NCBI RefSeq assembly: GCF_900660495.1 | Contig: NZ_LR214950.1 | Coordinates: 868,001-932,000, forward strand | Length of the DNA: 64,000 nt | Direction: 5' to 3' | Source: Mycoplasmopsis gallinacea | Lineage (GTDB): Bacteria > Bacillota_I > Bacilli_A > Mycoplasmatales > Metamycoplasmataceae | Part shown: piece by piece, positions 12,005 to 21,927 of the stretch | Layout of the letters: each line of letters starts with the position of its first letter | Position numbering within the stretch: position 1 is the stretch's first letter | Program-made: the position numbers and the translations under genes | Notes under the pieces: model-generated | Database searches by the model: none | What the model saw: only the letters and a program-made list of their open reading frames with translations | Told to the model about the DNA's origin: nothing

Positions 12005-12045
12005 TAGAGTGCTTTTTTGTCAAATTTATTACAAATAGCACTCTA
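12005..12045. promoter_or_regulatory. Inverted repeat upstream of the alcohol dehydrogenase gene
   Basis: TAGAGTGCT (12005-12013) and AGCACTCTA (12037-12045) form a perfect 9-bp inverted repeat, with a further partial match (TTTTGT / ACAAA) inside. It ends 25 bp before the TATAAT at 12071-12076. It is not CIRCE, whose half-sites are in the opposite order (TTAGCACTC...GAGTGCTAA). It could be an operator or an RNA hairpin of an upstream transcript. Confidence 0.5.
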
Positions 12046-12070
12046 AACTAGACCTAATGATACGAAAGAG

Positions 12071-12076
12071 TATAAT
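12071..12076 (+). promoter_or_regulatory. Probable -10 box of the adh gene
   Basis: A perfect TATAAT lies 65 bp upstream of the adh ATG. The gene has a strong TGGAGG ribosome site at 12131-12136. No convincing -35 is seen, as is usual in mollicutes. Confidence 0.55.
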
Positions 12077-12140
12077 AAAAGTAAGGACATAAAGTTTTTT
12101 ATGGCTATATTTCCTATATTTTTAAAACTTTGGAGGTCTT

Positions 12141-13208
12141 ATGAAAGGTTTTGCAATGAAAAAAATTGGACAAGTAGGTTGAATTGAAAAAGATAAACCT
12201 AAATGTGGTCCAAATGATGCATTAATTAAACCGTTAGCTGTTGCTCCTTGTACTTCAGATATTCACACTGTTTATGAAGGCGGAATTGGAGAAAGAACCG
12301 ATATGATTTTAGGTCATGAATTTTGTGGTGAAGTAGCTGAAGTTGGTAGCGAAGTTAAAGATTTTAAAGTAGGAGATAAAGTTCTTATAGCTGCTATTAC
12401 ACCTAATTGAAATAGCAAAGAAGCTCAATCAGGTTATCCTATGCATTCAGGTGGAATGCTTGCTGGATGAAAATTCTCTAATGTTAAAGACGGAGTTTTT
12501 GCTGAATATGTGCATGTTAATGATGCAGATGCAAATTTAGCACATATGCCCGAGGGTATGGATTATGGTGTAGCTTGCATGCTAAGTGATATGCTGCCAA
12601 CTGGCTTTCACGCCGCTGAACTTGCAGATATTCAATTTGGTGATGTAGTTGCTGTATTTGGACTTGGTCCTGTTGGACTTATGGCAACGGCAGCTGTAAA
12701 TTTAAAAGGTGCTGGAAGAATTGTTGTAGTAGATACAAAAGAATTAGCTTTTAAAGTGGCTAAAGAATATGGAGCTACTGATTTTGTAGATTTTAAAAAA
12801 GAAGATGTTGTGGCAAAAATTATGGAGCTTACAAATGGTGAAGGGGTTGATAAAGTAGTTATTGCTGGCGGAAATCAAAGTGTGCTTAAAACAGCTATTA
12901 CTATCTTAAAACCTGGTGGTAAAATTGGTAATGTAAATTACTTTGGTGAAGGTGAATATCTTGAAATCCCTAGAGCAGAATGAGGTGTAGGAATGAGTCA
13001 TAAACAAATTTTAGGTGGACTTATGCCTGGTGGTCGTTTAAGATTAGAAAAACTAGCTAGATTAATTACTTATGGCAAAATTGATCCATCAAAAATGATT
13101 ACTCACCGCCTTGAAGGTTTTGAAGCAATTGAAACTGCTTTAGAGCTTATGAAAAATAAACCTGAAGGTTTAATTAAGCCAGTTGTAATTATTGGTAAAG
13201 ATAAATAA
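12141..13208 (+). CDS. adh: Zinc-dependent alcohol dehydrogenase (TbADH-like family)
   Basis: The 355-residue protein aligns by eye along its whole length with the Thermoanaerobacter/Clostridium secondary alcohol dehydrogenases, for example MKGFAM, PCTSDIHTV, ILGHE and AELADIQ. The catalytic zinc ligands of that family are present at C37, H59 and D150. The Rossmann motif is GLGPVG (174-179). The second strand ends in VVVDTKE, placing Asp at position 198, where the NADP-dependent enzymes carry Gly198-Ser199-Arg200. Asp at this site normally selects NAD. The enzyme probably interconverts aldehydes/ketones and alcohols and recycles NADH in fermentation. It is monocistronic, with its own promoter and terminator. 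Confidence 0.93.
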
Positions 13209-13220
13209 GAACTAGCTAAA

Positions 13221-13247
13221 AACATAGGCAATTTGCTTATGTTTTTT
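13221..13247 (+). terminator. Terminator after adh
   Basis: Ten-pair stem AACATAGGCA / TGCTTATGTT with a 3-base loop and a following run of T, 12 bases after the adh stop. Confidence 0.85.
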
Positions 13248-13295
13248 CAATTCCATTCAAGCTGTTAATTTGCCATATTTGATAAAATAAGAACT

Positions 13296-15035
13296 ATGAA
13301 TTCAAATGAACAAATTCTTAATCTCCTTGCTAAAGTTCCTAAAAAACCAGGAGTTTATCTTTGAAAAAATGCCCAAGGAGAAGTAATTTACATTGGTAAA
13401 GCAGTTAATTTATATAATCGTATGCATCAGTATTTTAAAGAAGCAATTAACTCTTATAAAACTCATGCAATGGTAAGTAATATTGCAAGTTTCGATTTTA
13501 TTGTTACCGAAAATAATAAATCAGCTTTTGTACTTGAAAAAAACTACATTGAGCAGTATAAACCTAAATATAATGTCCAACTTCTTGATGACAAAAGATA
13601 TCCATATCTTAAAATCAAGCTCACAGATAAATTAGAAATTTCATCAACTTTTAGGATTGGAAAAGCTGATAAAAACAATTATTACTATGGCCCATTTCCA
13701 CCTGGTGAAAATCTTCGCGGCTTAATTAAAGTGCTTCAAAGAATTTTTTTATATGAAAATGGACTTCCTATTATTAATAAAAGTAGATCGTACTGAGAAG
13801 AAAAATTTCATGAGCTAATTTTACTTTTAAAACTCAAGGATAATTCATTTTTAGATTCGCTTTATTCAAAAATGCAAAAAGTTTCTGATAGTATGAATTT
13901 TGAATTAGCCCTTGAATATAAAAAAGCTTATTTAGTGCTTAAAAATATGAAAGATATTCAAATTTCAGAAATTTCTGTGTTTAAAAATATTGATGTTATT
14001 TCAATTATAGAACAAGATGATTATTTGCTTTTTTATGTAATTATGTACCGTTATGGAGTTCAAATAAATCACTTTTTCCATGTATCAGAAGCAATTGGAG
14101 TTAAAGAACAAATTATTGAAAATTTTATTTTTTCACTATACCATTCTAAAAACGAAATTCCTGATAAATTGGTGCTAGATGAAAAATATAATGACATTTT
14201 CCTTGATGAAAATCTCGCTTCTAAAGTAGTTTTCCCTAAAATTGGAATCTTGCATAAACTACTTGAACGAGCCTTAATTAACAATAAAGAAATGGCTAAT
14301 GTTCATTTAGAAAATCTTAAGAGTAAAAAAGAGCAAAAAGATTTATTATGAAGCGAAGTTATTGAATTTTTAGGCTCAAAAGTTGAAAGCAACCCTACTA
14401 TTTATCTTTTTGATAACTCCAATTTAAATAATAATTTTCCAGTCGGAGTAACTGTTGCTTTCCAAAATGGAGAGCCAAATAAAATGCTTTATCGTAAATT
14501 TAACCATGAAAAAACAGTTACTAAAGATTCAAGAAAAAGTGATGTAGAGTATATGTATCAAACAATTTATAAATACTTTGAATCAAATTGAAAATTCCTT
14601 AAAGATGATGATATTTTTATTGTTGATGGTGCAATTATGCAAATTAACGAAGCTTTAAGAGCTATCAAAAATTTAGGGATTAATCGAAAAATTAAACTTT
14701 ATTCACTTGTGAAAAATGATTATCATAAAACAAGCAAATTGCTTGATTCAAGTGGTGATGAAATTGCAATCAAAAATAGGAACATTTTTAACTTTTTAGC
14801 AAGAATGCAAGTTGAAGTTGACCGCTTCGCAAAAACATACCTTAGAAAAAAACATATCAACAGCACCTTCGAATCTAAGCTAACTCAAATTAAAGGAATT
14901 GGCAAAAAAACTGAGCAAATTCTTTTAAAAACCTTTCAAAATTATTCTAATATTGCTAACGCAAGTTTTGAAGAAATTGAAAAGGTGACAAATAAAAAAA
15001 TTGCTAAAATAATTAAAGAAAATTACAAGTTGTAA
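13296..15035 (+). CDS. uvrC: Excinuclease ABC subunit C
   Basis: UvrC makes the two incisions around lesions bound by UvrAB. The 579-residue protein is close to the usual 590-610. The N-terminal GIY-YIG nuclease is visible (PGVYLW...VIYIGKAVNLYNR, about residues 19-46). A UVR motif follows (KVSDSMNFELALEYKKAY, about 195). The C-terminal RNase H-like nuclease contains NNNFPVGVTVAFQNGEP and DDIFIVDGA. Tandem HhH motifs close the protein (IKGIGKKTEQILLKTF). TGA is Trp at conserved places. ATG 13296 lies only a few bases after a TTGATAAAAT -10-like sequence and has no ribosome site, so the message may be leaderless. Confidence 0.95.
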
Positions 15036-15155
15036 AAAATTTTACAATATATAAATAACTTTAAAAATATGAAAAAAGTATTAAAAAACTAAAAAATATA
15101 ACACTTTAAACACTAAAAAGAGTAAAATTATGAATATAAATTTATATGTATTTTG

Positions 15156-15178
15156 AAGAAATCATATTTCTTATAAAA
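15156..15178 (+). promoter_or_regulatory. Inverted repeat overlapping the probable pdh promoter
   Basis: AAGAAAT-CAT-ATTTCTT is a perfect 7-bp inverted repeat at 15156-15172, directly abutting a TATAAAA -10-like box (15172-15178), 40 bp upstream of the pdhA ATG. Its placement suggests an operator controlling the pyruvate dehydrogenase operon; the regulator is unknown. Confidence 0.5.
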
Positions 15179-15217
15179 TTTTTTACAAAACAACAAATTT
15201 AATTCAGAAAGGAATAT

Positions 15218-16362
15218 ATGGCTGAAGCACAAAAAAAATATAAATATGCCTTAAATTCAGATGGAAGTCTTAATGTTATGAATAACCCAGATGAAATGGT
15301 TAGATTCTTAGACATTGACGGAAATTTAGATACTAAAGGTAAATGAGTAAAAAAAGGATACAAACCATCTCTTTCAAATGAACAGTTACTTGAAGCATAC
15401 AAATGAATGGTTCTTTCTAGACAACAAGATGTTTATATGTTGCAATTACAAAGACAAGGAAGAATGCTTACATTTGCTCCGAACTTAGGAGAAGAAGCTC
15501 TTCAAGTTGCTACTGCATTTGCAATGAACAAAGAAAAAGATTGATTCTTACCTGCTTTTAGATCAAATGCTGCAATGCTTGCTTTAGGTGTTCCAATGGT
15601 AAACCAAATGAAATACTGAAATGGTAACGAATGAGGATCACACATGCCTGATGGTGTAAATGTAGTTCCAATTAACATTGTTATTGCATCTCAAATTTCA
15701 AATACAGCTGGAGTTGCTTACGCTTTAAAACATAAAAAAACTGGTGAGTTGCTGTTACATTTATCGGTAATGGTGGAACAACTGAAGGGGAATTTTCAGA
15801 AGCTATTAACTTTGCTGCTGTGCAAGAATGACCTGCTGTTTTCTGTGTAAATAACAACCAATGAGCAATTTCAACACCTAACCACTTTGAATCAATTGCT
15901 GCTACAATTTCAGGAAAAGCCCAAGCTTATGGATGTGCCGGAGTTCGTGTAGATGGAAACGACTTTTTAGCAAGTTATGAAGTAATTAAAGATGCTATTG
16001 AATACACAAGAAATGAATCAAAACCAATTATCGTTGAGTTTGTAACATGACGTCAAGGACCTCATACTACTTCAGATAACCCAAGAATTTACCGTACAGA
16101 AGCACAAGAAAAAGAAGAAGAAAAATGAGAACCAATGCACCGTTTTGAAAAATATTTAATGGACAATGGAATTCTTACTGAAGAATCTAAAAACCAAATT
16201 TGAGAAGATTCGCTTAATGTTGCAAAAGAAACCTTTGTTGAAAGCTTAAAAGATATTGATACAAAAATTGAAGATATTTTTGACTACACATATGCAGAAT
16301 TACCAAAAGAACTTCTAGAACAAAAAGAAGAAGCAATTAAATTTTGAAAAGACCACAAATAA
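15218..16362 (+). pseudogene. pdhA: Pyruvate dehydrogenase E1 alpha, frameshifted (one base missing near 15746)
   Basis: E1 alpha decarboxylates pyruvate on TPP together with PdhB. From ATG 15218 the frame gives a typical PdhA N-terminus (LSRQQDVYMLQLQRQGRM, FAPNLGEEALQVATAFAM) up to KHKKTGE, then runs out of frame to a stop at 15850. The next frame resumes exactly with VAVTFIGNGGTTEGEFSEA, the TPP-binding region, and continues normally to TAA 16360-16362. One extra base at 15746-15748 (GGT GAA GTT instead of GGTGAGTT) restores a 381-residue protein of normal length. PdhB, PdhC and PdhD downstream are intact, and a broken E1 alpha would disable the complex. A sequencing indel is therefore as likely as a true mutation. 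Confidence 0.9.
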
Positions 16363-16374
16363 GAAGGAGTAATA

Positions 16375-17376
16375 ATGGCTGAAGATAAAAAAATATTAAA
16401 TAATATCGGTGCTGTTACAGATGCAATTGATATTGCTATGGAACGTGATTCAAATGTTGTGTTATTTGGACAAGACGCTGGTTTTGAAGGTGGAGTTTTC
16501 AGATCAACTGAAGGACTTCAAGCAAAATATGGAGTAGAAAGAGTTTTCGATACACCTATTGCTGAAGCTGGTATTGCCGGGGTAGCAATTGGTGCTGCTA
16601 TGGCTGGTCTTAAACCAATTGGTGAAATTCAATTCCAAGGTTTCTCATACCCAGCTATGCAACAACTTTTCACACAAGGTGCTCGTTTAAGAAACCGTTC
16701 AAGAGGTAAATTATCAGTTCCTATGGTACTTAGAATGCCTATGGGTGGAGGAATTAGAGCTTTAGAACACCACTCAGAAGCGCTAGAAGCAATTTATTCA
16801 CACGTGCCAGGGGTTAAAGTGGTTATGCCTGCTTTCCCATATGATACAAAAGGGTTATTACTTGCTGCAATTAACGATCCAGATCCTGTTGTATTCTTAG
16901 AACCAAAAAGAATTTATAGAGCTGGAAAACAAGAAGTTCCTGCTGGATACTACACAGTTGAAATTGGTAAAGCAAACAAAATTCTTGAAGGAAATGACCT
17001 TACAATCGTTACTTACGGAGCTCAAGTGCATGATGTACTTGCTGCAATTAAAAAACTTAAAGCATCAGGAAGCAATTTAACATTTGATTTAATTGACTTA
17101 AGAACAATTAAACCAATGGATACAGACACAATTATTGAATCTGTTAAAAAGACAGGAAGATTACTTGTGGTTCATGAAGCTGTTAAGAGCTTTTCAGTTA
17201 GTGCTGAAATTATGGCTAGAGTTAATGAAAAAGCTTTTGAATACCTTAAAGCCCCAATGACAAGACTTACAGGGTATGACATTACAGTTCCACTTGCAAA
17301 AGGTGAAAGATTACACGCAATTACAGATGATAAAGTAATTGAAAAAATTAAAGAAGTTGTAAGCTTTGAATTTTAG
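16375..17376 (+). CDS. pdhB: Pyruvate dehydrogenase E1 component subunit beta
   Basis: This 333-residue protein pairs with PdhA to form the E1 decarboxylase. Recognisable family stretches are GQDAGFEGGVFRSTEGLQ, RVFDTPIAEAGIAG, EIQFQGFSYPAMQQL and the C-terminal LLVVHEAVKSFSVSAEI. The length is typical (about 325-335). It starts at ATG 16375 with an AAGGAG ribosome site and lies 12 bases after pdhA. The coding region is intact with no TGA codons. E2 follows 11 bases downstream, so the order is pdhA-pdhB-pdhC-pdhD in one operon. Confidence 0.97.
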   Translation: MAEDKKILNNIGAVTDAIDIAMERDSNVVLFGQDAGFEGGVFRSTEGLQAKYGVERVFDTPIAEAGIAGVAIGAAMAGLKPIGEIQFQGFSYPAMQQLFTQGARLRNRSRGKLSVPMVLRMPMGGGIRALEHHSEALEAIYSHVPGVKVVMPAFPYDTKGLLLAAINDPDPVVFLEPKRIYRAGKQEVPAGYYTVEIGKANKILEGNDLTIVTYGAQVHDVLAAIKKLKASGSNLTFDLIDLRTIKPMDTDTIIESVKKTGRLLVVHEAVKSFSVSAEIMARVNEKAFEYLKAPMTRLTGYDITVPLAKGERLHAITDDKVIEKIKEVVSFEF

Positions 17377-17387
17377 AAAGGAAAATA

Positions 17388-18296
17388 ATGAGTATTAAAT
17401 CAACACCACTTGTTAGAGCGTTTGCAAAAAAAGAAAACGTTAATCTTGAACTTGTTAAAGGTTCAGGAATGGGCGGAAGAATTAAGCTTCAAGATGTTAA
17501 AGATTTCCTTGCAAATCAAGCAGCAGCACCTGCTGCTTCAAGCGCAATCAAAGAAGCTCCAGCACAAGTTGCTCAAGCAAAACCAGTAGCAACAGGAGTT
17601 CCATATAGTGAACCAGTTACACCTATTAGAAAAGCAATTGCTCGTGCTATGACTAATTCATGAGACAATGTAGCTTATGTAAACTTAGTTCATGAAATTG
17701 ATATGAGTGCTTTATGAGACTTACGTAGTTCAATTAAAGATTTAGTTCTTAAAAGCGAAAATGTTAAATTAACATTCCTTCCATATATTCTTAAAGCTGT
17801 TTCAATTGCTTTAAAAGAATTCCCTAAATTTACAGCTAAATACAATGAAGCTAAGAGCACTTTAGATTACCCAGGAATTGTTAATTTAGGATTTGCAGTT
17901 GATACTGAAGCTGGACTTATGGTTCCAGTTATTAATGATGCTTCAAATTTAAGCATTCTTGAATTAGCTAAAGAAGTTGGGCGTTTAGCCAAAGCAGCTA
18001 GAGAAAAAACAATCAAACCAAACGAAATGAAAGGTGCAGGATTCACTATTACAAACTATGGATCAGTTGGTTCATTATGAGGAGTTCCAGTTATTAACTA
18101 CCCTGAAGTTGCTATTGCAGGAGTTGGTGCTATCGTTGATAAACCAGTTGTAAAAAATGGTGCTATTGTGCCAGGAAAAGTTATGTATCTTACAGTAGCT
18201 GCTGACCACCGTTGAATCGATGGAGCAGAAATTGGAAGATTTGCATCTAGAGTTAAAGAACTTTTAGAAAAACCAGAAGTTTTAGGAGTGTACTAG
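17388..18296 (+). CDS. pdhC: Dihydrolipoamide acetyltransferase (E2) lacking a lipoyl domain
   Basis: The 302-residue E2 transfers the acetyl group to CoA. It begins directly with the peripheral-subunit-binding domain (TPLVRAFAKKENVNLELVKG, residues 4-23), continues through an Ala/Pro-rich linker (about 45-75), and ends in the catalytic domain. The HxxxDG active site is AADHRWIDG, with H274 and D278. The lipoyl domain that normally forms the N-terminus of E2 is absent. The upstream spacer is only 11 bases after pdhB, so no exon-like remainder is lost. Lipoyl domains are supplied instead by the next gene, pdhD, which carries two. TGA is read as Trp at several conserved positions. Confidence 0.95.
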
Positions 18297-18299
18297 ATA

Positions 18300-20474
18300 A
18301 TGTATAAATTTAAATTTGCAGATATTGGTGAAGGTCTCCATGAAGGGGTTGTTGCTGAAATTTACAAAAAAGTAGGTGACGTAGTTAAAGAAGGTGATTC
18401 TCTTTTCTCAGTTGAAACAGATAAAGTTACTTCAGATATCCCTTCTCCAGTTGATGGAAAAATTGTTCAAGTTTTAATGAACCAAGGTGACACAATTCAC
18501 GTAGGTCAAGAAATTTACGTAATTGACGATGGTAGTGGTGATGATGCTGAAGCTGCAGCACCAGCGCAAGAATCTCAAGCTGAAAGTGCACCAGCTAGCG
18601 AGGGAGCTCACGAATTTTATTCATTTAAATTTGCAGATATTGGTGAAGGACTTCATGAAGGAGTTGTAGCTGAAATTTACAAAAAAGAAGGTGATACAGT
18701 TAAAGAAGGAGATTCTCTTTTCTCAGTTGAAACAGATAAAGTTACTTCAGATATCCCTTCTCCAGTTGATGGAAAAATTGTTAAAGTGTTAATGAACCAA
18801 GGGGACACAATTCACGTAGGTCAAGAAATTTACGTAATTGACGATGGTAAAAAACACTCAAATGCTGCAGCACCAGCTGCTGCTAAAGCTTCAGGTGGCG
18901 GAGCTAGCGTTGTTGGAGTTATGGAAGTTAATGATGATCTTTTAGACTTTTCATCTCTTTCAGCTTCATCTTCAAGTACTAAAGCAGAAGTTAGTGCTCC
19001 AAAACAAGAAGCTGCACTAGCAAGCAGTGATGCTTCATTTGATGAAGGAAAAGCTTACACAGGAGCAATTGAAGAAGAATTTGATGTTATTGTTGTAGGT
19101 TCAGGTCCTGGTGGATACTTAGCAGCTGAAGAAGCTGGAAAATCAGGTCTTAAAACAATGATTGTTGAGAAAAAATATTGAGGTGGTGTGTGTCTTAACA
19201 CAGGATGTATTCCAACTAAATCACTTCTTAAATCAACAGAAATTATTTCAGATATTAAACACGCTGAAAAATATGGTGTAGTTGCAACTAGCTCAATTGA
19301 TAATGAAGCAACTTGAAAATCAATGCATGAACGTAAAACTGGAGTTGTTTCAAAAATTTCTAAATCAGTTGAAATGCTAATGAAATCATCAAAAGTTAAA
19401 TCACTTTTTGGTGAAGCTAAATTTGTTGGTGCTAGAGAAATTGAAGTTAACTCAAAAGTGTACCGTGCAAAAAACATCATTTTAGCAACTGGATCAACAG
19501 CTAACCAATTAGCAATGCTTCCTGGATTTAAAGAAGGATATGAAAACTTAGAAATCATTACTTCTGAAGAAGCAATTAACTGAGATAAATCATTACCTAA
19601 AAAAGTTACAATCATTGGTGGTGGTGTAATTGGGCTTGAATTTGCTACTGTTTTTGCAACAGCAGGAGCTGAAGTTACAATCTTACAAAATACAGATAAA
19701 CTTTTACCAATGAATGAACCTGAAGTTGCTCAAGAATCGGCTAAAATGCTTGATAAAATGGGTGTTAAAGTTCTTTACAATGCTCAAAGTCAAAAATACG
19801 AAGGTAAAAAATTATATGTTCTTGTTGATGGAAAAGAAACAGTTCTTGAACAAGATATTATCCTTACAGCAACAGGTAGAAGCGCAAATTCAAAAGGGCT
19901 TGCAGAAGTTGGTGTAAAACTTGGACAAAGAGGTGAAGTTATCGTTGATAAACACCAAAGAACAAACGTTAGAAACGTATATGCAATTGGGGACGTAACT
20001 GGACAAAATATGTTAGCTCACGTTGCTTATGCACATGCTCTTGTAGCTGTTTCACACATTCTTGGTGATGAGGAAAAAGGAACATACAAGCCAAAAGGAA
20101 TTCCAGGATGTATTTATACAACACCAGAAATTGCTTTTGTTGGTCTTACAGAGGCTGAAGCTAAAAAACAAGGAAGAAATGTATTTGCTTCAAAATACTT
20201 ATTTGAATACTTAGGAAAAGCTATAGCAGCTTCACATACAGAAGGATTTATCAAATTAATCGTTGATAAAGAATTTGGTGAAATTTTAGGTGCTACAATT
20301 GTTGGAGCAAATGCTACAGATTACATTACAGAAGTTCTTTTAGCTATGGAACAAGAAGTAACTGTACACGAAATTGCTCACACAATTCACCCACACCCAA
20401 CATACAATGAAATTATTTGAGAAGCAGCACGTAGTGCAAGCTTAAAATTAGATCTTGAAAAACACAAAAAATAA
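18300..20474 (+). CDS. pdhD: Dihydrolipoamide dehydrogenase (E3) with two N-terminal lipoyl domains
   Basis: The protein has 724 residues, about 250 more than a plain E3. Two lipoyl domains come first (about 1-80 and 106-185), each with the lipoylation motif ETDKVTSD; the target lysines are K42 and K147. Ala/Ser/Pro-rich linkers follow. The E3 part has the FAD motif VVGSGPGGYLAAEEA, the redox disulfide GGVCLNTGC (C298, C303), the NAD motif IIGGGVIGLEFATVF, and the C-terminal HPHPTYNEIIWEA that carries the catalytic His-Glu pair. It reoxidises lipoyl groups of the PDH complex and makes NADH. The two lipoyl coding segments are 315 bp apart and almost identical in DNA, so the duplication is recent or kept homogeneous. 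It ends the operon before a terminator. Confidence 0.97.
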
Positions 20475-20489
20475 TTCAAAATCATAATT

Positions 20490-20517
20490 AAAATACTGCT
20501 AAAAGGCAGTGTTTTTT
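20490..20517 (+). terminator. Terminator of the pdh operon
   Basis: Stem AAAATACTGC / GCAGTGTTTT (one T-G pair) with a 6-base loop and a following T run, 15 bases after the pdhD stop. Confidence 0.85.
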
Positions 20518-20711
20518 GTTCATTCATCCTGAATTTCCAAATTGAGCTTATTTTTTACATACATTACAAACAAAAAATGATTATTAAAAAACCTGGAATT
20601 TTTAAGGAATTTTCCATTAATTATTGCACAAAATATTATTTAAATTAAGGTGAATTTCATAAAATTTGATGCATAAAAAGAAAGCAAAAATATTATAATT
20701 TAATAATTATT

Positions 20712-21917
20712 ATGAAAAATTTAGCTAATGAAATTCGACCGATGCAAATTGACCAATTAGTGGGTCAAAACAATATTAAAAAATTACTAAAAGAAGTTGT
20801 TAAAAATAATCTTACAACTAGTTTTTTATTTTTCGGTGAAAGCGGAATTGGTAAAACAAGTGCGGCTTTTGCATTAGCTAATGAAATGGGAAAAAAATTT
20901 GGGTACTTTAATGCCACAGTTCAAAGTAAAAAGGAATTAGTAGAATTATTAGATAGCTGTGAAATTATCATAATCGATGAAATTCACCGGCTAAATAAAG
21001 ATAAGCAAGATATTTTGCTTTCTTATTTAGAATTTGACAAAATCATTGTTTATGCGACCACAACGGAAAACCCTTATTTTAAGGTAAATCCGGCAGTAAG
21101 AAGCAGGATGCAAGTGATTCAATTTAGTAAGCTAAGCGAAGAAGATATTGTCTTTGGACTTAGAAACATAATTGATAGCAAATATTCAGAGATGCAAATT
21201 AGTGATAATTTACTGCTTTCACTAGCTAGGCAATCTTCGGGTGATTTTAGAATGAGCATTAATAACTTGCAAATGCTTTACTTTATGAAAAAGGATTCTA
21301 CTATTACTGAAAATGATTTAAAAATCATTATTCCTAACATTAATTTCTATAGTGATATGAATTCAAGTTCTCACTATAACAATTTATCTGCTTTTCATAA
21401 ATCACTTCGTGGAAGCGATCCTCATGCTGCTTTATATTATGGGATGCTCATTTTAAAAAGCGGTGATATTGATGGACTTTTTAGAAGGATGCTGTGCGTA
21501 GCTTATGAAGATATTGGACTTGCTAATCCGAATATAACTTTAAGAGTAAAAACTGCTATTGAAGCTTTTGAAAGATTAGGTCTGCCTGAAGGGAAACTTC
21601 CAATTGCATTTGCAATTATTGACCTATGTTTAAGTGTTAAAAGTAATTCTGTCATCGTTGCTATTGATAATGTAGAAAAGCAAATTGAAACTGGTGGCAT
21701 TTACGAAATACCTAAACATCTTAGAGATGCACATTATGCTTCAGCGGCTAAATTAGGTGATGGAATTGGCTATAAATATCCTCATAATTATGTTAATAAT
21801 TGAGTAGATCAAGAATATCTACCTAAAAAAATTCATCATTTAAAATTCTATATTCCACAAAATAATGATATGGAACTTAAATACCAAAACTACTGAAAGA
21901 AAGTGAAAAACAAATAA
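20712..21917 (+). CDS. rarA: Replication-associated recombination protein A (MgsA/RarA AAA ATPase)
   Basis: The 401-residue AAA+ ATPase is related to the clamp-loader/RuvB group and acts at stalled forks. Features are NEIRPMQIDQLVGQ at the start, Walker A GESGIGKTSAAF (about 43-54), Walker B IIIIDEIHRLNK, the sensor stretch YATTTENPYFKVNPAVRSR, and the C-terminal tetramerisation domain with DPHAALYYGMLIL, AYEDIGLANP and LPIAFAIIDLCLSVKSNS. TGA is Trp near the C-terminus. A TATAAT at 20694-20699 lies 12 bases before the ATG and no ribosome site is present, so a leaderless message is likely. pheS follows 10 bases after the stop with its own AAGGAG. Confidence 0.95.
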
Positions 21918-21927
21918 AGGAGAAGTT

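Noticed and set aside
12005-12045. CIRCE (HrcA) element
   Set aside because: CIRCE is TTAGCACTC-N9-GAGTGCTAA; here the half-sites are in the reverse order and 23 bases apart, and the gene downstream is not a chaperone.
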